Assembly (NCBI GenBank): GCA_002368805.1
Contig: DFFH01000058.1
Location: forward strand, 1 to 21,760
Length of the DNA: 21,760 nt
Reading direction: 5' to 3'
Origin: Mageeibacillus sp. UBA3781
GTDB lineage: Bacteria; Bacillota; Clostridia; Saccharofermentanales; Saccharofermentanaceae
Numbering within the stretch: position 1 is the first letter of the stretch; the number at the start of each line of letters is the position of its first letter. A program made the position numbers and the translations under genes. The notes beneath the pieces were generated by a model. The model was not told where the DNA came from, made no database searches, and was given only the letters and a program-made list of their open reading frames with translations. This document shows positions 15,307-21,760 of this stretch, in pieces.

Positions 15307-17220
15307 TTAGTGCTGTTTTTCCACGTACTGTGGCATATACTTCTCGAGAATATCAAAGGAACTCGGTCCCATATCGAGGTAAGCCGCGTGGATCTCACTC
15401 TTGCTGTACTGGTTTCCATACTGTGCCATCGCGTCGTTAATGATCTTGCTGCAGCACATATTGCCGAAGCAGTACGGAGTAACATAGCACGGGATCTCGA
15501 TGATCCTGTCGTAGAAAGCATCCGCCAGCTGATTTCCGCCACCCGGGAAATACTGATCGACGAACTTCACGACATCATCTTTTCCCCAACCGTCATAGTG
15601 AACACAGATATCGAGATATGCCTGCATCTGATAGTTGAGAAGTGCAATATAAGTGTCGAAGCACTCATATACCTGAAGATCGTAGTCAGTGGTCAGGTTC
15701 ATGATGTAGTCTTCCGAATAGGTGGACCAGCCTTCCTTATACGCAGTCGTTCCGCCCTTCTGGTAGAAGTTATTCATGTGCTGCATATGATAAACAGCCT
15801 CGAAGAGATGTCCCGGGAAAGCCTCGTGCGCTACCGTGGTCAGCATATCTCCAAGTCCGTCACTGTGATCGTTGAGCATAAGGACATTCTTATTGATATC
15901 ATCGACCGGTGTGGACATGTAAGCCGCCGGAGAAAGATTCTTCGAAAGCGCTTCCGGGATATGATAGATGGTATATTTCACTTCTCCGATATCCGGGAAA
16001 TCGCTCTTGATCGCTTCTTTACAGAACTCGACATCTTTTTCAAAAGAACCCGTAGTGATCGCAACGGACGGATCCTGACTCATATGCTTCATGAGCTCAT
16101 CGTTCTGCTGCTGGTTGAGCTTAAGCAATTTGGAATAAAAATCGGTATACTTTGCATTGATATCGTCCAGAAGCATCTTCTTTGCTTCATCGATCGTCAT
16201 GTTCGTACCGGAGCGGAGCTGGAAGTACTTCTCAAAGAATTCTTTTCCGCCCTGCATCTCACAGATCTTTCCGGAAGTCTTCGCGGTGCCGCGAAGCGTC
16301 TCCATATTCTTTTTGAGTTCTTCATAACCGGGGTAGAACGATGTATCCAGGATCTCTTTATTTTTTGCGATCAGATCCTTCTTCACCGCATCATCGAGAT
16401 CCATCGCATTCACGCGGTCTTCAAATGTGGTGTACATGTAGTTTCCTTCGTGGTCCTTGCAGATCGCGTCGATGGACTCGATGAGTGTATCGAGAATATT
16501 GTCCGGGCGGGAATTTCCGGCTTCCGCCATCTTCTTTTCATACTCAAAGATACTCTCAAAGTAAGGCTTGACATCCGCGAGCATCTTCAAGTACCGCTCA
16601 ACATCCGCCTGGTCGTCAAAGTTCAGTGTGGCAAAAATGATCGGGAGTTCCATATTCTCGCCGGTCAGGCTGTTCATCGAACTTGTGTAGTAATCCATCC
16701 CGGACATTTCTTTGGCCAGGGTATAGTCATGTACCAGCGTATCATAGAGGATCTTATCTTCCAGTTCAAGCGAATCAAAATCGATATCATTTAAGGTAGC
16801 AAGTGCCTGCTCAACAGATTTCAGGTTCTCCTGCTCATCACTCGGAGACCATGGTTTGATACCGGCATCCGGCCAGTCCATGCCGAGTTTCGTCGGATCT
16901 TCGATATCAAACACCATGGAGATGATGTCTTTTTTCCCATTTTTAAAGATCTCTTCATCGAGTTCATGAAGCTTTGCGCCTGCCTCTGCCCCCGTATATT
17001 TCTTATTGGACGGAGCGGACGTGTCTGTCGGAACAGCCGTGTCAGAAGTATCTGTCGTGTCCGTCGGCTCTTCCGTTGTTTCCGTGGTTTCTTCCGTTGT
17101 TCTCCTTGTCAGCTTCTTCGTGGAAGGTTCCTTTTTCGGGCGGCATGCGCTGAGGAACATAGAGGACGATAGTATGATACAGCCCAGTACTTTGAGCACA
17201 TTTCTGATTTTCTTATTCAT
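15307..17220 (-). CDS. DUF885 family lipoprotein, metallopeptidase-like (paralog 2)
   Basis: A 637-residue predicted lipoprotein. The signal peptide ends in LSAC (lipidated C26), followed by a Thr/Glu/Asp-rich linker to about residue 72 (TRRTTEETTETTEEPTDTT). The DUF885 domain covers the rest. It has HEAFPGH (465-471) and EGW (E496), with the same spacing as in paralog 1 (31 against 32 residues), so the zinc site is intact. Extended resemblance, including the C-terminal AYLDMGPSSFDILEKYM against AYLDLGCAPFSVLKEDM, shows the two are paralogs, though diverged. The start is ATG 17220, with GGAAGG 10 nt upstream; the upstream TTG at 17244 has no site of its own. It is the first gene of the three-gene unit. 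No convincing promoter could be assigned in the 117-bp gap upstream. Confidence 0.88.
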   Translation of the reverse strand: MNKKIRNVLKVLGCIILSSSMFLSACRPKKEPSTKKLTRRTTEETTETTEEPTDTTDTSDTAVPTDTSAPSNKKYTGAEAGAKLHELDEEIFKNGKKDIISMVFDIEDPTKLGMDWPDAGIKPWSPSDEQENLKSVEQALATLNDIDFDSLELEDKILYDTLVHDYTLAKEMSGMDYYTSSMNSLTGENMELPIIFATLNFDDQADVERYLKMLADVKPYFESIFEYEKKMAEAGNSRPDNILDTLIESIDAICKDHEGNYMYTTFEDRVNAMDLDDAVKKDLIAKNKEILDTSFYPGYEELKKNMETLRGTAKTSGKICEMQGGKEFFEKYFQLRSGTNMTIDEAKKMLLDDINAKYTDFYSKLLKLNQQQNDELMKHMSQDPSVAITTGSFEKDVEFCKEAIKSDFPDIGEVKYTIYHIPEALSKNLSPAAYMSTPVDDINKNVLMLNDHSDGLGDMLTTVAHEAFPGHLFEAVYHMQHMNNFYQKGGTTAYKEGWSTYSEDYIMNLTTDYDLQVYECFDTYIALLNYQMQAYLDICVHYDGWGKDDVVKFVDQYFPGGGNQLADAFYDRIIEIPCYVTPYCFGNMCCSKIINDAMAQYGNQYSKSEIHAAYLDMGPSSFDILEKYMPQYVEKQH

Positions 17221-17279
17221 GAGTTGTTTCCCTTCCTTTCTCAAGGATATTTAAGCACAAAACAGGGGTAAAGTAAAAC

Positions 17280-17315
17280 CGCGGGAAGCTTAATGACAAT
17301 TCTCTTATTTCCGCG
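17280..17315 (-). terminator. Possible terminator after the ABC operon
   Basis: On the minus strand CGCGGAAA (17308-17315) pairs with TTCCCGCG (17280-17287) with one mismatch around a 20-nt loop, followed by GTTTTAC. It lies 22 nt after the last permease gene. The long loop and short T-run make it a weak candidate. Confidence 0.3.
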
Positions 17316-17337
17316 TAAAAAGCACTTTTCCCCTTCT

Positions 17338-18471
17338 TCAGGTTCTCACTTTCTCGCTTTTGTAGGAAAGAAGTGTGGTGATCAGCACCAGCACCGCAAG
17401 AACCAGAAGTGACACTGCCACCATGACCATATTCTCCATTTTCGCACGGCCGTTCAGGAGATCCTGGAAGATCAGGCAGATATTGTAAACCGGGATCAGG
17501 TAGTGCGAAGCAGGAGATGTACCGAGACGGAACATCGACATCATCGAAGCGATCGTACATGCCAGCGTTACCGGAAGCTGCGCCGTCTGTGCCTGGTTGG
17601 CATCTTTACAGAACAGCGAGATCAGGACGCCGAGATTGGAGAACAGGTAACAAAGGAGCACCGCATAAAGAAGGATCAGGAGCACCTGCGGAACCGTGAC
17701 CGAAACACCGGCAAATCCGAAGACATCCTTGGTATGCATCGCCTCGCATATCTTACTTCCTATGACGTCTATCCCGATATAAAGTCCGCTGCTGAAGAGA
17801 CTGATCAGGCTGACCGAGAGGATCTTTCCCATGATCAGGCTGATCGGCGGAACCGGAGACAGCATCACCTGATAGAAAGTCCCGCGCGCCTTATCGCCTG
17901 CGACGGTATCTCCTGCAAAGTTTGCGATATTTGCAGTCAGCGGAAGGATGAGCATGTACGGAAGAAGCATCGCGATCATGCGGTTGTTATTCTCTTTGAG
18001 CGTGATATCTTTCACTTCGACCGACCGGAATACAACATCGCTTTTCATCCTCTTATAGACCTGATCGAAGCTCTGGCGGACGAAAGACTCCGCACTCATC
18101 TTCAGGTAGGTAGATACGGAATCACTCTGGTGATAATAGATCTCCACACACTCGATATCCGAGAAATCCACAAGTACGTCACACTTATGGAATTTGTCGG
18201 ACTGAATGAATTCCTCCGGCGCCACATCGATATTCTCGACCCAGATCTGTTTCTCATCGACCGATCCGATATTCGTCTTCTCCATATCGATCCCGTAGAA
18301 ATACATGACATAGGAAGAATTCTGTTCCTGTCCGGTCCGGGGCTGGAGAAGCGAGATCCCGACAGTAACAAAGAGTGTCAGGACAGGCAGGATCAGGAAC
18401 CCGAAGAGAAGTGTCTTTTCCTTCAGGATCTTCTGCATCTCGTGGTGGAATATTTTTCCAAGTCCGCGCAT
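17338..18471 (-). CDS. ABC-2 type permease (NatB-like), second permease of the operon
   Basis: A 377-residue integral membrane protein. An N-terminal cytoplasmic stub (MRGLGKIFHHEMQKILKEKT) leads into TM1 (about 21-41, LLFGFLILPVLTLFVTVGIS). A large extracytoplasmic domain follows (about 42-165), then a cluster of five hydrophobic segments (from MIAMLLPYMLILPLTANIA through VSLLVLAVLVLITTLLS). A conserved-looking GDTVAGDKARGTFYQVMLSP lies after TM2, the coupling region typical of ABC-2/NatB permeases that contacts the ATPase. It is 23 nt downstream of the ATPase gene, with AAGGAAGA just before the ATG. It most likely forms a heterodimer with the permease at 19256-20386; the substrate is unknown. 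Confidence 0.88.
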   Translation of the reverse strand: MRGLGKIFHHEMQKILKEKTLLFGFLILPVLTLFVTVGISLLQPRTGQEQNSSYVMYFYGIDMEKTNIGSVDEKQIWVENIDVAPEEFIQSDKFHKCDVLVDFSDIECVEIYYHQSDSVSTYLKMSAESFVRQSFDQVYKRMKSDVVFRSVEVKDITLKENNNRMIAMLLPYMLILPLTANIANFAGDTVAGDKARGTFYQVMLSPVPPISLIMGKILSVSLISLFSSGLYIGIDVIGSKICEAMHTKDVFGFAGVSVTVPQVLLILLYAVLLCYLFSNLGVLISLFCKDANQAQTAQLPVTLACTIASMMSMFRLGTSPASHYLIPVYNICLIFQDLLNGRAKMENMVMVAVSLLVLAVLVLITTLLSYKSEKVRT

Positions 18472-18494
18472 TCTTCCTTCTTACCGCCTTCCGA

Positions 18495-19259
18495 TCATTC
18501 TTTTCCGTGACGGCCGATAATGGCCTTTTCTTCGTGGTTTTCTTTGTAAAGCTTGATAAATGCTTCCTCTACCGTGGCCACTCCCTGACTCTCGGGGAGC
18601 TCCGGGACTGTCCCGCAGAACACGGATCTTCCATCGACGATGATACCCACGCGGTCCGCCATACGGGCGACCAGGTCGAGGATATGTGTGGAGAGGATGA
18701 TGCACTTGCCCTGTTCTTTGAGCTTGAGAAGATATGCCTCGATCAGGTGCTGGGTCAGGATATCCAGTCCGTTTGTCGGCTCATCGAAAATGATCGTATC
18801 CGGATCGTGAAGAAGGCAGATCGCAAGGGATGTCTTTTGCTTCATGCCCGTAGAGAATGTCTCATATCTTCTGTCGCGGAATTCACTGATCCCGAAATAG
18901 TCAAAGAGTTTATCCCGGTTTTCGGAGATTGCCTCCGGTGTCATCTCATAAAGGCCGCCGTAGTAGTCCGCCAGTTCATCCGGGGTAAACTGCCCGTCCA
19001 GGCGGATCTCGTTGGTAAGAAATGCGATACGTCTTCTGATGCTGTCACTCTCCTCGGCGAGTGGTTTTCCATCGTAAAGGATAGTTCCCGCTGTCGGCGC
19101 AAGAAGCGTGCTCAGCATACGCATCGTCGTCGTTTTGCCGGCGCCGTTCGGACCCAGGAGCGCGAAGATCTCGCCGTCATGGATCTCGAGCGTCACATCC
19201 CTGACCGCCTCAACTTTATTCTTCTTAAATGTCTTTTTCAGATGTTCGATAGTAATCAT
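18495..19259 (-). CDS. ABC transporter ATP-binding protein (NatA-like)
   Basis: A 254-residue cytosolic ATPase, MITIEHLKKTFKKNKVEAVR, with all nucleotide-binding motifs: Walker A GPNGAGKT (36-43), signature FSTGMKQ (135-141, the GMKQ variant common in NatA/CcmA-type exporters), Walker B IIFDEP (156-161) and H-loop H192 (ILSTHILD). It should energise the two flanking ABC-2 permeases. Its ATG overlaps the upstream permease stop by 4 nt (ATGA), and AAAGGA lies 7 nt upstream. Export of sodium, a drug, a peptide or a lipid are all possible; the sequence does not decide. Confidence 0.95.
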   Translation of the reverse strand: MITIEHLKKTFKKNKVEAVRDVTLEIHDGEIFALLGPNGAGKTTTMRMLSTLLAPTAGTILYDGKPLAEESDSIRRRIAFLTNEIRLDGQFTPDELADYYGGLYEMTPEAISENRDKLFDYFGISEFRDRRYETFSTGMKQKTSLAICLLHDPDTIIFDEPTNGLDILTQHLIEAYLLKLKEQGKCIILSTHILDLVARMADRVGIIVDGRSVFCGTVPELPESQGVATVEEAFIKLYKENHEEKAIIGRHGKE

Positions 19260-20386
19260 TCAGAAGTCCTTTCCCATAATCCGCAAGACAGGATCATGCA
19301 GATGCCGGCTACGATCGCCGAAACCAGAAATGCCGTCAGGAGCGGCAGGATATCGATCTGGTTTTTTGCCATATGTTTGATGACCGGTGTCCAGTTCGCC
19401 ACCGGGATATATCGCACGATATCTTTATCGATAAAGTTCGGCAGGATCGCGCCCACAGAGATGAACACCATGCCGGCCGAGGAGAACAGCGAGGCTTTTT
19501 TCGCCGTGGCAAAAGCACTGCCGATGATACTGAAGATGCCCGTGATCACAAGTGTGACCGTCAGAAGCAGGGTCAGGACAACAGGGATCCATACGGGATC
19601 ATTTGCAACCGCTTTTCTTACCATGGAGAATTCATCCGGATACCAGACCGCCATGCCGGCGACCGCTGCAGCAAGCCCGGCCAGGCCGGATACGAACACC
19701 TCGATCATCATGACCAGTTCTTTTCCGAGAAGGATCTTACGAAGGGGTGAGGGACAGAGCACGAGAGAGTCGAAGGTCTGCCGCTCCTTCTCGCCGGTGA
19801 TGGTCTTGGCGGCGAGTGTCATCGCGTTGCTTGCCATCATAAGAAAGAGGATCATGCCGATCAGGCCCGACATCTGGTCAAAGTAATTCACGAGTTTTTG
19901 TTCATCGGTGGAAAGATCGATCGTCTTTGTCTCGGGATAAAGTTCGTAGGCTCCCTCCAGGTAGTCCTTTCCCTCGAGAAGATATACGAGGTCATTGGCG
20001 CAGTCGTTCGCATCTTTCAGGGCGATCGTGGACGTCAGGATAGACGAGTCATAAAGGATACGGACCGTCGTATTATCCACCACGAGCGCGCAGTCGGTCT
20101 TCCCCTCGTGCACCCGCTCTTCGGCCTCTTCCACTGTACCGGTGACAAAGCTGAAATAAGGATAATACTCTCCGAGATATCCGCCGATCTCTTCCGTCGT
20201 CTTTTCATCGGGAAGATAGACCGACGCATGGTACTTATCGACCATGACACGCACATAACACATGCACCACGACAGGAAAAGCACTGATACCACCGGTACG
20301 ATCAGCATCATCAGAAGCTGTGCCGGTGTTTTCTTCGTCTTGCGCCATTCGCTGCGCATCACATGACGTATGTGACGTTTACCCAT
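19256..20386 (-). CDS. ABC-2 type permease (NatB-like), first permease of the operon
   Basis: A 376-residue membrane protein with a basic cytoplasmic N terminus (MGKRHIRHVMRSEWRKTKKT), TM1 at about 22-45 (LLMMLIVPVVSVLFLSWCMC), and a large extracytoplasmic domain (about 46-165). Further hydrophobic segments follow from MSGLIGMILFLMMASNAMTL to AFLVSAIVAGICMILSCG. The motif TITGEKERQTFDSLVLCPSP after TM2 is the hallmark coupling helix of NatB/ABC-2 permeases. The topology matches the permease at 17338-18471, suggesting a heterodimer. The start ATG lies inside the end of the AMP-ligase gene (8-nt overlap, ATGGGTAA), indicating coupled translation. Substrate unknown. Confidence 0.9.
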   Translation of the reverse strand: MGKRHIRHVMRSEWRKTKKTPAQLLMMLIVPVVSVLFLSWCMCYVRVMVDKYHASVYLPDEKTTEEIGGYLGEYYPYFSFVTGTVEEAEERVHEGKTDCALVVDNTTVRILYDSSILTSTIALKDANDCANDLVYLLEGKDYLEGAYELYPETKTIDLSTDEQKLVNYFDQMSGLIGMILFLMMASNAMTLAAKTITGEKERQTFDSLVLCPSPLRKILLGKELVMMIEVFVSGLAGLAAAVAGMAVWYPDEFSMVRKAVANDPVWIPVVLTLLLTVTLVITGIFSIIGSAFATAKKASLFSSAGMVFISVGAILPNFIDKDIVRYIPVANWTPVIKHMAKNQIDILPLLTAFLVSAIVAGICMILSCGLWERTSE

Positions 20387-21760
20387 TCTTTTCTCCGTTT
20401 GCTATTTTCTCCAGCTCGCGATAATCGATCTTTCCGAGCTTGGTCAGCGGGAACTCATTTCTGAATTCATACTCCACCGGTCTCGCATAAGGGATAAGTT
20501 CCGTTTCGCAAGCCTTCTCAAGCTCTTCTTTGATCTTGTTCTTCGTACTCTCGTCTGCCGACTTATCTTTCAGAAGAATATATGCCTTGACCACATGCAT
20601 GCGGTACGGGTGCGGGATCGCGACCGCGCAGGCGGACTCGAGCGCCTCGTTGGCAAGAAGGACTTTCTCGATCTGTGTCGGGAATACCGGGACGCCGGAG
20701 ACTTTGATGATCCTCTTGAGACGCTGCTCAAAGTAGAAGAATCCGTCATCATCACGGTAACCGAAGTCGCCGGTGTGGACCCATCTTCTTCCGTCTTCGT
20801 GGACATGGATCGCGAGGTCCGTCGCTTCCGGATCATTCAGATATCCGAGCATGACCGTCGGACCGGCAACACAGATCTCGCCCTTTTCCCCGTTCGGTAC
20901 TTCTTCATTCGTTCCCGTCTTGACGATCTTCATATCGATCGTCGGAAGCGGAAGTCCCACAGAGCCTGCCCGGCAGTTCTTCTCCGGATTGACCGCGCAG
21001 ACGGTGACCGTCTCGGTCAGGCCGTATCCCTCACGAAGGGAGATATGGCAGCCTCTTTCGGCAACAAATGCCTCGAAGCGGTTTTTCAGATCCATCGGAA
21101 GGCCATCACCTCCGACGAAGCACGCGATCAGGAAGTCCAGCTTCATGTGGCGGATCTTCTTACTCTTCATCATGCCCTCATATAGCGTCGGCACAGCAGC
21201 GATCAGCTGCGGCTTCTCCTTACAGATGATTCTACCGAGTTCTTCAGGCTTAAAGACCGGAACCAGAAGGATATTGATACCGTTCATTAACATGGAGTGC
21301 ATGCACATACATAGGCCGAAACCATGGAACAGCGGAAGGATCGCCACCATCGTCAGTTCCGGGTATTTATCCGTCTCCCGGAAAGGATCCGGAGCACCTA
21401 CGATCTGCGGGCTCCATGCGCCCAGATTGTTCATATTTGCAGAAGACAGCTGGATGATCTTCGGAGATCCCGTGGTTCCGCCGCTGTGAAGGTATACAGC
21501 CGGAGCATCCGGCTCGAACGGACGGATATAAGTCTTCTTTTCCTTCTCGGGCTTATCCGAGAAAGGATCGTCCCAGTCATAATCATCCTCATATTTTCCC
21601 TGGAAGATCAGCTCTCCGTGACGGATCAGCTTCGAGAAATAAATATAGAAAGAGTCCGTCTTTATCTTCGGGATCTTGCGGCCCTTGGTCATGTTGAAGC
21701 CCAGTGCTTTTGGCGCGGAAAGATAATCACTTATTTTACAGGCGATCACCAGTCCGGGCT
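20379..21760 (-). CDS. AMP-forming acyl-CoA synthetase/ligase (partial, 5' end beyond window)
   Basis: An adenylate-forming ligase that activates a carboxylic acid as acyl-AMP and usually passes it to CoA or a carrier thiol. About 460 residues are visible and the frame is open to base 21760, so the true start lies outside; GTG 21749 is not the start. Numbering from that GTG: P-loop-like SGGTTGSPK (89-97), YGLTE (242-246), TGD (326-328), the hinge region RLKRIIKVSG (343-352), and the C-terminal catalytic lysine K440 in TKLGKIDY. All catalytic motifs are present. The substrate cannot be read; fatty or aryl acids are likely. It overlaps the permease gene by 8 nt, so ligase and ABC exporter are probably made together. 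That pairing suggests activation and export, or envelope attachment, of an acyl product, which is inference. Confidence 0.93.
   Translation of the reverse strand, partial: PGLVIACKISDYLSAPKALGFNMTKGRKIPKIKTDSFYIYFSKLIRHGELIFQGKYEDDYDWDDPFSDKPEKEKKTYIRPFEPDAPAVYLHSGGTTGSPKIIQLSSANMNNLGAWSPQIVGAPDPFRETDKYPELTMVAILPLFHGFGLCMCMHSMLMNGINILLVPVFKPEELGRIICKEKPQLIAAVPTLYEGMMKSKKIRHMKLDFLIACFVGGDGLPMDLKNRFEAFVAERGCHISLREGYGLTETVTVCAVNPEKNCRAGSVGLPLPTIDMKIVKTGTNEEVPNGEKGEICVAGPTVMLGYLNDPEATDLAIHVHEDGRRWVHTGDFGYRDDDGFFYFEQRLKRIIKVSGVPVFPTQIEKVLLANEALESACAVAIPHPYRMHVVKAYILLKDKSADESTKNKIKEELEKACETELIPYARPVEYEFRNEFPLTKLGKIDYRELEKIANGEKNG

Noticed and set aside
15310..16794. 494-codon open frame on the plus strand
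   Set aside because: Antisense to the DUF885 paralog 2 gene; no ribosome binding site or family features.
18375..19886. 503-codon open frame on the plus strand
   Set aside because: Spans antisense to three coupled ABC genes with full motifs; cannot be real alongside them.

Overview
The window reads as chromosomal DNA of a low-to-mid GC Gram-positive anaerobe, most likely class Clostridia (an Oscillospiraceae or Saccharofermentans-like rumen/gut bacterium). This is inferred from strong AGGAGG-type ribosome binding sites, sigma-A-like promoters, lipoproteins with Thr/Ser/Glu-rich linkers, an AGXT-type aminotransferase beside serA, and a FeoB-associated Cys-rich peptide. No database search was possible, so the taxonomic call is weak. 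There is no sign of phage, IS elements, CRISPR, tRNA or rRNA. No gap between genes exceeds about 240 bp. All genes are on the minus strand except one lipoprotein (5153-6874).

Layout, left to right. (1) carB (partial, its 3' end lies beyond base 1) and carA form a pyrimidine/arginine operon. It has a perfect TTGACA-17-TATAAT promoter and an intrinsic terminator hairpin inside the leader, immediately before the carA ribosome binding site, so it is a candidate attenuator. (2) A zinc-ribbon protein and a Dabb-domain protein form a two-gene unit with an extended -10 promoter. (3) A plus-strand lipoprotein with an RsiV-like region converges on the serine genes across a large two-tier hairpin. (4) An AGXT/SerC-type aminotransferase and serA form a serine biosynthesis operon. 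(5) A 1005-residue single-span membrane protein has a degenerate PP2C-like domain inside the cell, a 600-residue disordered linker, and a LysM-like domain outside. It has its own promoter and terminator. (6) Two paralogous DUF885 lipoprotein metallopeptidase-like proteins flank a small FeoB-associated-type Cys-rich membrane protein. (7) An AMP-forming ligase (partial, its 5' end lies beyond base 21760), a permease, an ATPase and a second permease form a tightly coupled NatAB-like ABC operon.

Units 1 and 4 are core metabolism. Units 3, 5, 6 and 7 are largely cell-envelope functions. The most interesting item is the pseudo-PP2C/LysM protein (10021-13038): every metal-binding motif expected of a PP2C phosphatase appears changed, and the linker carries repeated short hydrophobic motifs (LFxGD-like and PFV-like). 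This suggests a wall-sensing scaffold rather than an enzyme. Second is the carAB leader, where the terminator loop is complementary to the sequence abutting the carA ribosome binding site.
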